Below are positions 18,408 through 29,699 of a stretch of DNA of 64,000 nucleotides, piece after piece. The notes below the pieces were generated by a model. The model did not search any database. It saw only the letters and a program-made list of their open reading frames with translations, and was not told the DNA's origin. Positions within the stretch are counted from its first letter, which is position 1. Every line of letters begins with the position of its first letter. The DNA comes from Alphaproteobacteria bacterium (GTDB lineage: Bacteria > Pseudomonadota > Alphaproteobacteria > Micavibrionales > Micavibrionaceae), in NCBI GenBank assembly GCA_002690045.1, contig NZDE01000012.1, positions 1 to 64,000 of the forward strand, read 5' to 3'. Position numbers and translations under genes: made by a program.

Positions 18408-21134
18408 ATGGAATTTGGTTTTTGGAACGCGCAAAGCGATATTGAATTAAAGACAACGCAATTAAGCGTAAATAGCACGTCATTCAATATGCCGCGCAAT
18501 ATATCCATCATAGAAGATGGCATTATCGCTGCGGGTAAAAACAACAGCGACCTATTACTCACCGACGAAATGAACATGGTCGGCTATGATTCAGGTGATG
18601 ATTTCCAGTTCACAGACAACGCTACTATTTATGAGCGTTTGACCTATTTGGCACAGCGTGCTTATGCCGCCAACCCCAATATGCTTGTGACCGTTGGCCA
18701 CCCATGGCGCCTTAACCTTAATAGCCTTGGTTTAGACCTTAAAGATCTTGCGCGTCAGGTTGGTGATCCACAGCAGCTATTTAAAGACCCCATTGTTAAC
18801 CGCCACGGCCTACCATTTAACGTCATGAGCGTCATCGGCGATGGCCGCGTCCTCGCCATGAGTGCGAAAACGCACTTATTCAGTGATGAGCGCGGGCATG
18901 AGAAACGTTATTTCCCCGAATGGACGACAAGTTCCCCAATCATTAGAGCCATGAATGGCACATTTGGTACAATTAACGTGTCGTTGACAGGTGACGGACA
19001 AAATATTGTGCCATTTGGTCAACCGATTATTCATGTGAAAGACCCACTAACGGATGAGCGCTTTAACTTCGGTCAGCTTATTTGTGAAATGAAATGGGTT
19101 GCTTCACAATATGACACGATGTTTGAAGACGATTCAAACTATCCTTTATTTAACCCGCTTCCAGCTTATAGCAAACAGCTAGGCAGCAAAGACGGTCTTG
19201 TTATGGCGGTTGCCAATGCAAGTCCCTATAAGCGTGAAAAGATTCTACAGCACGCCCACCTTGCTAAACTCGCATCACAATTTGCAGGTGTCGTTTATGA
19301 TACAGACGGCCTTAGCACAAGTGGCTCAACTTTCGCGCAAGGCGGTCACCGCCTAATCGCGAAAGACGGACGTTTACTGCATAGCGGGTCACGTTTTGAT
19401 TTCTTGAATAGCGCGCGTTCAACGTCAATTACAAAAATCAAATCAGCACCTAAAAACACCGAAGCCAAAGCGCATGTCGTTTTGGAACGCCGCCTAACTA
19501 AACATTTCAATAATGCTGGTGATAGTTTCGTATCATATGAACCTGCTAATCAATATGACGGCTGGGATAAGGCCAATGTTAAAGGGCGCTTTGACGAAGA
19601 AGAAATTCGTATGTTCGCCCTATGGACATATGATTATGCATTAAAAACAAAACAGAAAGGTTTTGTACAAGCATTAAGCGGCGGCAAAGATTCCGCCTTT
19701 AACATGATTATTGCCGTACTTGGCATGCGCATTGCCATCAAGCAAAAAGGCCTTTATGGCGTGTTAGAAGACTTTGCACATCTGCCATATAAAGATGAGC
19801 TTTTGGCCCTAGCTGAAAGCGAAGGCGAAGACGCGGCAACAAAAGCGCTATTTAAACGTTTCTATACTGGCGTAACATTGCCAACCGATAATTCAGGTAA
19901 AGAAACACAGAAAAATGCTAAAGATACAGCGGATGGCCTTGGCATTAGCTTCCATTCACACAATGTGCAGGATCTAGTCGATTATTACGCCATGCTTTAT
20001 GCCGTTAAAGATGTAACAAAACTTAATGGCAAGAAAAAGCACCTTTTACAAAAAGAAATTTCAGCTTATCTGAACCAAAGCAAAGATAGCGTCACAGAAG
20101 AAAAGCTTGCGAAACAAGCCGAAGCCATTAAGAAGAAATACCCTGTCGTGGAAAAGCTTCTTACCGCGGCGAAAGACGAAGACATCGTTACATATGAAAA
20201 CATTCAAGCACGTGCCCGTCAGGTCTTTATCATGATGTACGCCAATGCTGAGTTTAAAATGGCGCTTGCCAACCCGAATTTGGACGAAGCCTTAAATTCA
20301 TATGCGACATTTGGCGGCGACTTACATGCCGGTACAATCAACATTAATGGCGGTGAATATAAGATAGATGAAGTCGCCCTATTGAATTACCTAAAAGACT
20401 ACGGCCTACAAAATGTATGCGAAAAAATGGCATTCTTAGCCGGCACAATGGAAGAAGAAGGCACAGCCGAACTTCAGCCGCGCAATAAAAAAGGTGAACT
20501 TGTCCAAACCGATGAAGGTGCGATGGAAGCAAGCTCCGCCCAAATTAAAGCGTTTGATGGCTGGATGCATAAAGACAAAATCGAAACACAAGGCGGTTTC
20601 CGCCGCCGCAATGTTGAAGAAGTCTTTATGGCTGCGTTGGAAAGCCCGTTATTTGAAGGGTATAACCTTAACCAACTTTACAGCACAACACGTATGCGTT
20701 ATGCGAAGTGGAATGGCGGCCCTGCGCAGCCAAAAGTACACGCGAGCCCGCTTGCCCCAACAACAGGTAATAATGTTGATAAACAACGTTCCATGCACAC
20801 ACCAAACATTAGTGCCGCAATGCGTGACGAGCTTACCCTTCTAGGCGTTAAGCTTCTGTTCAAAATGGGCAAAGATGACGGTGTATTCTGGGCGAATGAT
20901 TCAGCGTTATTTGCTGAAATGGAATATAATGCGCTTTATAATGAAAAATTCGTCAATGCATTTGAAAGTGGGATTAAGCGCAATGAAGGCCTAACCTTCA
21001 ATATTCAGGCGCTTTATAACGACCTAAAAACGAATGGCCCAAATCAATATTTTGATGATGTCATGAAGGTTAAGCCAAAAGACCCAGAGCGTATTGATAA
21101 CAGCATGGCAAAATTTCTTGGCCTAAAACCATAA
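18408..21134 (+). CDS. nadE: Glutamine-dependent NAD+ synthetase, unusually long
   Basis: The enzyme converts deamido-NAD to NAD with glutamine as nitrogen donor. The N-terminal nitrilase (glutaminase) domain keeps the Glu-Lys-Cys triad: Glu54 in LLLTDEMNMVGYDSGD, Lys154 in SAKTHLF and Cys226 in QLICEMKW. The synthetase domain starts near residue 400 with the PP-loop variant LSGGKDSA (423-430), then ENIQARARQVFIMMYANAEF and a Gly-rich ATP loop. At 908 residues it is far longer than the usual 540-680, through insertions after the PP-loop (about 450-600) and near the C-terminus. Family assignment is firm on the motifs; the role of the extra segments is unknown. Confidence 0.85.
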   Translation: MEFGFWNAQSDIELKTTQLSVNSTSFNMPRNISIIEDGIIAAGKNNSDLLLTDEMNMVGYDSGDDFQFTDNATIYERLTYLAQRAYAANPNMLVTVGHPWRLNLNSLGLDLKDLARQVGDPQQLFKDPIVNRHGLPFNVMSVIGDGRVLAMSAKTHLFSDERGHEKRYFPEWTTSSPIIRAMNGTFGTINVSLTGDGQNIVPFGQPIIHVKDPLTDERFNFGQLICEMKWVASQYDTMFEDDSNYPLFNPLPAYSKQLGSKDGLVMAVANASPYKREKILQHAHLAKLASQFAGVVYDTDGLSTSGSTFAQGGHRLIAKDGRLLHSGSRFDFLNSARSTSITKIKSAPKNTEAKAHVVLERRLTKHFNNAGDSFVSYEPANQYDGWDKANVKGRFDEEEIRMFALWTYDYALKTKQKGFVQALSGGKDSAFNMIIAVLGMRIAIKQKGLYGVLEDFAHLPYKDELLALAESEGEDAATKALFKRFYTGVTLPTDNSGKETQKNAKDTADGLGISFHSHNVQDLVDYYAMLYAVKDVTKLNGKKKHLLQKEISAYLNQSKDSVTEEKLAKQAEAIKKKYPVVEKLLTAAKDEDIVTYENIQARARQVFIMMYANAEFKMALANPNLDEALNSYATFGGDLHAGTININGGEYKIDEVALLNYLKDYGLQNVCEKMAFLAGTMEEEGTAELQPRNKKGELVQTDEGAMEASSAQIKAFDGWMHKDKIETQGGFRRRNVEEVFMAALESPLFEGYNLNQLYSTTRMRYAKWNGGPAQPKVHASPLAPTTGNNVDKQRSMHTPNISAAMRDELTLLGVKLLFKMGKDDGVFWANDSALFAEMEYNALYNEKFVNAFESGIKRNEGLTFNIQALYNDLKTNGPNQYFDDVMKVKPKDPERIDNSMAKFLGLKP

Positions 21135-21140
21135 TAAAAT

Positions 21141-21572
21141 TTATGGGCGCGGCGTAAAACTCAGCGCCGCCCCGTTAATGCAATAGCGTAGCCCCGTCGG
21201 CTGCGGCCCATCATTAAAAACATGCCCCAAATGCCCACCGCAGCGCGCGCAATGTACTTCTGTGCGTGCATAGCCTAGCTTGTGATCCGTTGATGTGCCA
21301 ATCGCCCCTTGCGCAGCGGGCTGATAAAATGACGGCCATCCTGTGCCAGATTCATATTTCGTTTCAGATACGAATAATTCATGCCCGCAAGCCGCACACA
21401 CAAAAACGCCATGGCGTTTTTCTTTAAGCAATGGTGATGTGAACGGACGCTCCGTCCCATGTTTGCGTAGAATTTTATATTGCTGTTTATCTAATTGTTG
21501 CTGCCATTCTGCATCTGTTTTACGGACGTCAAACTGGCTTGCATGGCCATCACCTGCATAAGAAACCGTCAC
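21141..21572 (-). CDS. msrB: Peptide-methionine (R)-S-oxide reductase MsrB
   Basis: MsrB reduces methionine-R-sulfoxide in proteins. It shows WPSFYQP, both zinc CxxC pairs (CAAC, CARC), GHVFNDGP and the catalytic RYCINGAALSF. The first standard start in frame is the GTG at 21572, which has no ribosome site. The frame stays open to 21663 without ATG, GTG or TTG, yet encodes a perfect signal peptide (PRIITALFAVAFLCFGLV...VSYA) directly after a strong GAGGAGG and an ATC codon (21626-21624). The true start may be that ATC, making this a periplasmic enzyme, or the start codon has mutated. Confidence 0.9.
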   Translation of the reverse strand: MTVSYAGDGHASQFDVRKTDAEWQQQLDKQQYKILRKHGTERPFTSPLLKEKRHGVFVCAACGHELFVSETKYESGTGWPSFYQPAAQGAIGTSTDHKLGYARTEVHCARCGGHLGHVFNDGPQPTGLRYCINGAALSFTPRP

Positions 21573-21710
21573 TAAACCGAAGCATAAAAAGGCAACTGCA
21601 AAAAGGGCGGTAATAATGCGTGGGATGGCGGCCTCCTCATATTCTGTGGTTGTTACGGTTATCTATTCGTATAAAAGGGGCAAAAAAGTTACATATCGGC
21701 CAGTTAGCGC

Positions 21711-21739
21711 TTGAAATTGCGGCAGTGCACTGGCATAAA
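21711..21739 (+). promoter_or_regulatory. Candidate promoter of ileS
   Basis: TTGAAA (21711-21716), 17 bases, CATAAA (21734-21739). The leader that follows has a hairpin, CCCGG-CTTC (21790-21798) with GAAG-a-CCGGG (21808-21817). It lacks T-box features. Confidence 0.45.
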
Positions 21740-21869
21740 AGACCTATGAACACTGTCATGCAGCACATTTCAATTATTCGAATTATTAACCCGGCTTCCC
21801 TATAAGCGAAGACCGGGCAAACGACCTTGTAAATAAATTCGAACCCCTTCATAAAATTAGAGATTGATT

Positions 21870-24767
21870 ATGAGTACAGAGCAAACGGCGAATAATGCCG
21901 AGTTTTACAAAGAAACTGTGTTTCTACCGAAAACAGACTTTCCGATGCGTGCAGGTCTTGCACAAAAAGAACCTGAAATTTTAAAGAAATGGGCAGATGC
22001 TGATTTATACGGCCAACTGCGCAAAACATCAAAGGACAAAGAAAAGTTCATTCTGCATGATGGCCCGCCATACGCTAACGGTCATTTGCATATGGGGCAC
22101 GCCCTCAACAAAGTCTTAAAAGACGTTGTTGTCCGTAGCTGGCAAATGATGGGCTATGATGCACCATATGTCCCAGGTTGGGATTGTCACGGCCTTCCCA
22201 TTGAATGGAAGGTTGAAGAACAATATCGCGAAGCTGGTAAGAACAAAGATGATGTTGACCCGATTGCCTTCCGTGATGAATGCCGTAAATTTGCCCGCAA
22301 ATGGGTCGATATTCAAAGTGCGGAATTTGAACGCCTTGGCGTTAACGGTGATTGGGAAAATCCATATCTCACCATGCACACACCTGCCGAAGCACGCATC
22401 GTTGATGAAATCCATAAATTCCTGCTTAACGGCAACCTTTATAAGGGGGCAAAGCCGGTTATGTGGTCTGTGGTTGAGAAAACAGCCCTTGCCGAAGCCG
22501 AAGTGGAATATAAGGAACATAAATCCATCACCATATGGGTGCGTTTCCCTGTCGTCAGCACAAACCACGCTGCGTTAGAAGGCGCTGATGTTGTGATCTG
22601 GACAACAACGCCATGGACAATCCCATCAAACCGCGCTGTTTGTTTCAACGACAATGTTGAATATGGCCTATATGAAGTTAAGGCGGTTAAAGACGATAGC
22701 CGCGCCGCAATTGGTGACCGTATCATCCTTGCCACGACTTTGGCTGATGATGTGAAGGCGCAAGCTGGTATTGAAGAATGGGACGCACTAGATCACTTTA
22801 AAGGTGAAGTACTAAACGGATCAATCCTTGCGCACCCGCTACGCGGCCAAGGCTATGAATTTGATGTGCCACTACTTGCGGGTGACCACGTCACAGATGA
22901 TGCTGGTACAGGTTTTGTACACACCGCGCCTAGCCATGGTGCAGACGACTTTGAAGTCGGTCTAAAACACGGCCTTGAAATCACCGATAACGTGACAGAT
23001 GATGGACACTTCCGTCAACATGTACCGTTATTCGCGGGCGGCGTGATCTATGATCAACAAGGCAAAATGGGCGATGGTAACTTCGCCGTTATTAAGGCGC
23101 TTAACGAAGCTGGTCGCCTATTATCCAAGGGCTCAGTGCGTCACGAATATCCACATAGCTGGCGTTCAAAAGCGCCAGTAATTTTCCGCACCACGCCGCA
23201 ATGGTTTATTGCGATGGACGGTGAAGGAAAAATCCGCGAAAAAGCATTAACCGCGATTAAAGAGACAACATGGCTTCCAAAAGCCGGTGAGAACCGTATC
23301 ACCGCGATGATCGAACAGCGCCCTGATTGGTGTATTTCGCGTCAACGCGCATGGGGCGTACCTATTGCGATTTTCTTATCCAAAGCGGATGGCGAACCAC
23401 TGCGCGATGAGGCTGTATGCAAACGCATCTATGACGCTTTCGCTGAACGCGGCGCAGATGCATGGTATACGGATGATCCGCAAAGCTTCCTTGGCACAGA
23501 TTATAAAGCCGAAGATTACGACCAAGTTTTTGATATTGTCGATGTTTGGTTTGAATCCGGTTCAACCCACGCCTTTGTTTTGGAAGACCGTGAAGAGCTC
23601 CGTAGCCCCGCTGATTTATACCTTGAAGGGTCAGACCAGCACCGTGGTTGGTTCCATTCATCACTATTGGAATCTGTCGGGACACGCGGCTGCGCGCCAT
23701 ATAAAACGGTTTTGACACATGGTTTCGTGCTTGATGAAAAAGGCTACAAAATGTCCAAGTCTCTTGGCAATATTGTTGCGCCAGAAGACATCATCAAACA
23801 ATATGGCGCAGATATTCTTCGCCTATGGGCACTGACATCTGATTACGCCGAAGACGTGCGTATTGGTAATGATGCGATAAAATCAACAACCGATATTTAC
23901 CGCCGCATTCGTAACACCTTCCGTTTCTTACTTGGGGCACTAGAAGGGTTTGAGGATGATGAGCGCGTTGATTTGAGCGATGCATCACAATTGCCAGAGC
24001 TTGAGCAATGGGCACTCCACCGCCTATATGAAATGGATCAAGAAATCCGCACGCATATTCGCGATTATGACTTTGGCAAATTAGCGCATAAACTGCACAA
24101 TTTCTGTTCAGGTGAACTTTCGGCGCTTTATTTTGATGTGCGTAAAGACCGCCTATATTGCGACCGTCCTGATCAGTTTGAACGCCGCGCATGCCGTACG
24201 GTATTGGCCGAAATATTTGAATGCCTAACAAGTTGGCTTGCCCCTATGCTTTGCTTCACATGTGAAGATGTTTGGGCGCACCGCCCAGCCGGCATGTTCA
24301 AAGGCGAAGACAGCGTGCATTTGCGTAACTTCAAAGCGCTGCCTTCTGCATGGAAGAATGACGCTCTGGCTGAAAAATGGACAAAGCTGCGCGCGATACG
24401 CCGCGTTGTCCTTGGGGCGCTTGAACCGAAACGAGCTGATAAAACCATTGGGTCATCTTTGGAAGCCAACCCGCATATTTACCTTGCAAGCGACCTTTCT
24501 AGCGCGGTAGAGGGCGTTGACCTTGCTGAGCTATGCATTACATCACAGGTGCAATTACATGTTGGGGCGGACGCACCGGCGGATGCATTTAAACTGAATG
24601 ATGTTGCGGGCGTTAGCGTAAGTTTTGCTAAAGCCGAAGGTCAAAAATGTCAACGCTGCTGGAAAATCCTTCCTGACGTTGGTACGGATAAAGACTATCC
24701 TGACCTGTCCGCACGTGATGCCGATGCGGTGCGCTGGTATGTTGAACAGAAGCAGAAAGCAGCATAA
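21870..24767 (+). CDS. ileS: Isoleucyl-tRNA synthetase
   Basis: Class I synthetase with an editing domain. The HIGH motif is seen as HMGH in YANGHLHMGHALN, the editing-domain threonine cluster in VVIWTTTPWTIPSN, and the KMSKS motif in GYKMSKSLGN. The C-terminal zinc-binding segment has only one pair of cysteines (KCQRCWKILPDVG); the second CxxC is replaced by LSARDADAV. The ATG at 21870 is preferred over the TTG two codons earlier. Length (965) is normal. It is followed by a clear intrinsic terminator and stands alone. Confidence 0.97.
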   Translation: MSTEQTANNAEFYKETVFLPKTDFPMRAGLAQKEPEILKKWADADLYGQLRKTSKDKEKFILHDGPPYANGHLHMGHALNKVLKDVVVRSWQMMGYDAPYVPGWDCHGLPIEWKVEEQYREAGKNKDDVDPIAFRDECRKFARKWVDIQSAEFERLGVNGDWENPYLTMHTPAEARIVDEIHKFLLNGNLYKGAKPVMWSVVEKTALAEAEVEYKEHKSITIWVRFPVVSTNHAALEGADVVIWTTTPWTIPSNRAVCFNDNVEYGLYEVKAVKDDSRAAIGDRIILATTLADDVKAQAGIEEWDALDHFKGEVLNGSILAHPLRGQGYEFDVPLLAGDHVTDDAGTGFVHTAPSHGADDFEVGLKHGLEITDNVTDDGHFRQHVPLFAGGVIYDQQGKMGDGNFAVIKALNEAGRLLSKGSVRHEYPHSWRSKAPVIFRTTPQWFIAMDGEGKIREKALTAIKETTWLPKAGENRITAMIEQRPDWCISRQRAWGVPIAIFLSKADGEPLRDEAVCKRIYDAFAERGADAWYTDDPQSFLGTDYKAEDYDQVFDIVDVWFESGSTHAFVLEDREELRSPADLYLEGSDQHRGWFHSSLLESVGTRGCAPYKTVLTHGFVLDEKGYKMSKSLGNIVAPEDIIKQYGADILRLWALTSDYAEDVRIGNDAIKSTTDIYRRIRNTFRFLLGALEGFEDDERVDLSDASQLPELEQWALHRLYEMDQEIRTHIRDYDFGKLAHKLHNFCSGELSALYFDVRKDRLYCDRPDQFERRACRTVLAEIFECLTSWLAPMLCFTCEDVWAHRPAGMFKGEDSVHLRNFKALPSAWKNDALAEKWTKLRAIRRVVLGALEPKRADKTIGSSLEANPHIYLASDLSSAVEGVDLAELCITSQVQLHVGADAPADAFKLNDVAGVSVSFAKAEGQKCQRCWKILPDVGTDKDYPDLSARDADAVRWYVEQKQKAA

Positions 24768-24794
24768 AGCACACGGACTATGAATTTACCTATA

Positions 24795-24827
24795 AAGCCG
24801 CAAGATCATTCCTGCGGCTTTTCTTTT
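24795..24827 (+). terminator. Intrinsic terminator of ileS
   Basis: AAGCCGCA (24795-24802) pairs with TGCGGCTT (24813-24820), followed by TTCTTTT. It ends just before the stop of the convergent 24838-25374 gene. Confidence 0.85.
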
Positions 24828-24837
24828 AGGACACGCC

Positions 24838-25374
24838 TTAATAGACAAGATCCTTATGTGGGTCGGTATAGTAAGATAGCCCTGCTTTCGGCACAGCGAA
24901 ATAACCAACAAAGCTGTCATAGCCGCGTAAGATTGCGCCTTCAGGGTTCGTAATTTTGAAACCATAATCATCTTCATCAGAAATTGGGCCGCCATGACCG
25001 TCTTGGTGGCTCCAAGTACCATCGCGATGGCGCGTCATAAAATGGCTGTCATCATGGCTTTGCACGAAAGCCGCAATCAAACGATGATCTGCAAAATTAT
25101 TAAGTTCCGACTTCTCAACGGGAATTAAACCATCCCCTTCAGTGAGCAGCTTATATATACGCTCAACCGTCATATCTTGCTTGGACAAGCTGCGCGGCGA
25201 TGTTTCGGGGTTATGACTTAACCGCCCTGGAAAACCTTTACCGTGGTCAGTTAGGCCTAAGGCATAACTATAGCAATTGGTTCTCAGGCGCAACTTATAG
25301 TCATCCACATATGGCGCTGATGCCTCTTTGAAGTCCTGCGCTGCTGTTACTTTCTTATGTTGTAAAACTGTCAT
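24838..25374 (-). CDS. NCYSYALG-family protein, paralogue A
   Basis: One of three homologous proteins in this cluster (others at 25948-26460 and 26460-27017). All share an N-terminal DFKEAxxPY-like helix, the motif TNCYSYALG (Cys34 here), a proline-glycine-leucine turn, an H-x4-H-RDGTWSxQ-x-G block around residues 115-130 and a FVGYFxVP strand near 160. The invariant Cys plus two His and an Asp resembles the layout of papain-like/NlpC cysteine hydrolases, but the fold is my inference. No signal peptide. It is the last gene of the cluster, 26 bases after the small membrane-protein gene. Confidence 0.75.
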   Translation of the reverse strand: MTVLQHKKVTAAQDFKEASAPYVDDYKLRLRTNCYSYALGLTDHGKGFPGRLSHNPETSPRSLSKQDMTVERIYKLLTEGDGLIPVEKSELNNFADHRLIAAFVQSHDDSHFMTRHRDGTWSHQDGHGGPISDEDDYGFKITNPEGAILRGYDSFVGYFAVPKAGLSYYTDPHKDLVY

Positions 25375-25400
25375 GATTGCTTACTAATCAAATTTATGGC

Positions 25401-25811
25401 TTAGAACGCCCCCAATTGAACATTATTACGCGCGGCATAATCATTCTTATATTCATTAATCGCATCCGTTGTTCTTTGACCTAGTGACCTTTCATCATGT
25501 GCAGAGCCTACAACATGCCCTATGGTTCCAAGCATTGTCCCTAAACCACCAAACACAAGAGCGCCACCTTGCATTGCGTGCATTGCACTATCAACATGAA
25601 AGCCACCGCCTGCATATGCTGCGGCACCTAACGCGGCACCCACAGGAAGCGCAACAGCGGCAGACTTAGTAAAACTCGCCCCCACATCTACCAATGCCCC
25701 GACAGATTTACTTGTATGCTCAAGAGTTTTCACTACAGCCTTGTCCCAAAGCTGCTCTACCCCCTCAGCAAAAGCATTAAACTTATCTGTCATTGTGTCT
25801 GTCGCGTTCAT
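25401..25811 (-). CDS. Small glycine-rich membrane protein
   Basis: From the ATG at 25811 (AGGAAG site upstream) the product has 136 residues. A charged amphipathic N-terminus is followed by two hydrophobic segments rich in Gly and Ala: AAVALPVGAALGAAAYAGGG (about 52-72) and GGALVFGGLGTMLGTIGHVVG (about 84-105). The C-terminus is soluble and polar. The Gly-x3-Gly spacing suggests tightly packed or oligomerising helices, as in glycine-zipper, pore-forming or holin-like proteins. It has its own consensus promoter and lies between paralogues B and A. Function unknown. Confidence 0.7.
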   Translation of the reverse strand: MNATDTMTDKFNAFAEGVEQLWDKAVVKTLEHTSKSVGALVDVGASFTKSAAVALPVGAALGAAAYAGGGFHVDSAMHAMQGGALVFGGLGTMLGTIGHVVGSAHDERSLGQRTTDAINEYKNDYAARNNVQLGAF

Positions 25812-25857
25812 ATTACTCTTCCTCATTTATCTGCTCTGTTTTCCTATCTTGTATACA

Positions 25858-25886
25858 ATTATACATAACATTGCATAACTTTGCAA
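25858..25886 (-). promoter_or_regulatory. Promoter of the small membrane-protein gene
   Basis: On the minus strand TTGCAA (25886-25881), 17 bases, then a perfect TATAAT (25863-25858). Two palindromes flank it: TTGTATACAA (25849-25858) and ACTTAC-A-GTAAGT (25907-25919), possible operator sites. Confidence 0.65.
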
Positions 25887-25947
25887 AACAGCATATAAAA
25901 CCATTTACTTACAGTAAGTTAAGGAAATAAACGTGGCGCGATAAGTA

Positions 25948-26460
25948 CTATAATAGAGGGCTCCGATCATTGGGTCTGTAATAAACGCCCGTTTCAGGCA
26001 ATTTAAAATATCCGACAAACTCATCATAGAATCCCATATTCGCATTACGGGGGTCGGTAATTATTTTGTCATCACAATCCAGATTGGTTATAGGCAGCCC
26101 TGCACCGTCTTGGTAACTCCATGTCCCGTCTTTGTGATATTTTAGAACGTGGCCATTAAAATATTCTTTGATAACCACGGCAATGACCTGTGTTTGCGCG
26201 TCCGCCAAATCAGCATGATCAATTTCAATTAACCCGTCATCCGTAAACAGCTTCCGCATATAATCAGCCCGCGCCATATAATTATATAGCCGCCCTTCTG
26301 GCTTCGTTAAGTGCCCTGGCACAGCAAAACCTGCCGCATTGATGCCAAGCGCGTAGCTATAACAATTGGTTGTTTTGTAAAGATCAGGCATATCTTTATA
26401 CGGCGCAACGGCAGCCGCAAAATCTTCGGCACATTGTACTTTTTTGTGGTGGTGTACCAT
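25948..26460 (-). CDS. NCYSYALG-family protein, paralogue B
   Basis: Homologue of the flanking A and C proteins, 170 residues. Conserved Cys33 lies in TNCYSYALG, and the histidine block reads HVLKYHKDGTWSYQDG, where the SH of A and C is SY, so that second position is not essential to the family. The C-terminus has DEFVGYFKLPETG. Start choice is decided by the overlap TAATG: the stop of paralogue C and this ATG share one base, which implies translational coupling. The open frame reaches 26475, but that start lies inside gene C without a site. A 137-base gap separates it from the next gene. Confidence 0.75.
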   Translation of the reverse strand: MVHHHKKVQCAEDFAAAVAPYKDMPDLYKTTNCYSYALGINAAGFAVPGHLTKPEGRLYNYMARADYMRKLFTDDGLIEIDHADLADAQTQVIAVVIKEYFNGHVLKYHKDGTWSYQDGAGLPITNLDCDDKIITDPRNANMGFYDEFVGYFKLPETGVYYRPNDRSPLL

Positions 26461-27017
26461 TAAAGCCCCCACCATCTTTTCTTTGGCGCTTGATATTTGA
26501 TGCCTTCTTCAGGCAGCGCAAAAAAACCAACAAATTCTTTGTATTTTTCATGGTCTGCGCAATGTATATCGGTAATTCGGTCATTATTGTTATCAAAACA
26601 GCTTAGCTTTCCGCCACTGCCCGTTTGGTGGCTCCATGTTTCATCTTTATGGTAGCGATAGAAATGGTAATCCTGGTGTGGCGCAATAAAGGCCGCAATA
26701 ATATTTACAGGGCTATCAGGCGAAATATCCTGTTCAGATATAGGGTTTAGGCCATCTTTAACCAGCTGATCAAAAATAAAACTGCTTGTGATTTTTTTGC
26801 CATATTCTGTCGTTGATTTAAGTGTATTAGGCGCTGTCAGATAACCAGGTATCCCATGACCATGCTCTGGTATACCTAATGCATATGTATAACAATTGGT
26901 TTTCTCACGTAATTTAGTTGTTGATTCATACGGTACACATGCTTCTGCAAAGTCTTTGGCTAATGAGACTTGCTTTTGTACAACACGGCCTTTTTTTGAT
27001 TGCTTTTTATCTGCCAT
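26460..27017 (-). CDS. NCYSYALG-family protein, paralogue C
   Basis: First gene of the cluster, 185 residues. It has a basic N-terminus (MADKKQSKKGR), then KDFAEACVPY, Cys42 in TNCYTYALG, GHGIPGYL, HFYRYHKDETWSHQTG and YKEFVGFFALPEEG. The ATG at 27017 follows GGAG. A TTGACA/TAATAA promoter lies upstream. Coupled by a one-base stop/start overlap to paralogue B. The three copies differ widely between the shared motifs, so the duplications are old and have probably been kept for different targets. Confidence 0.75.
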   Translation of the reverse strand: MADKKQSKKGRVVQKQVSLAKDFAEACVPYESTTKLREKTNCYTYALGIPEHGHGIPGYLTAPNTLKSTTEYGKKITSSFIFDQLVKDGLNPISEQDISPDSPVNIIAAFIAPHQDYHFYRYHKDETWSHQTGSGGKLSCFDNNNDRITDIHCADHEKYKEFVGFFALPEEGIKYQAPKKRWWGL

Positions 27018-27042
27018 ATTTATTTACTCCCTAGAACAGATT

Positions 27043-27072
27043 TTATTACCATAACCGCACTGTTTTTGTCAA
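27043..27072 (-). promoter_or_regulatory. Promoter of the NCYSYALG cluster
   Basis: On the minus strand TTGACA (27072-27067), 18 bases, TAATAA (27048-27043), 25 bases before the ATG of paralogue C. It is back to back with the hemB promoter. Confidence 0.55.
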
Positions 27073-27093
27073 AGCATTTAGGCATATAGAACA

Positions 27094-27122
27094 TTGCCAT
27101 TTAAGAGGGTGCGGCTTATATA
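27094..27122 (+). promoter_or_regulatory. Promoter of hemB
   Basis: TTGCCA (27094-27099), 17 bases, TATATA (27117-27122), 35 bases before the hemB ATG. Confidence 0.65.
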
Positions 27123-27151
27123 TAAGGTCGAGCTATACAAAAAAGGATTAA

Positions 27152-29646
<2,495 letters not shown>

Positions 29647-29699
29647 GGAACTCTCCTCTATATGATATGAGGGTATATTCGTTGGCTATGTGTGTTTAG

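Noticed and set aside
21740-21869. T-box riboswitch upstream of ileS
   Set aside because: There is a hairpin, but no conserved T-box sequence or specifier loop. The lineage also rarely uses T-boxes.
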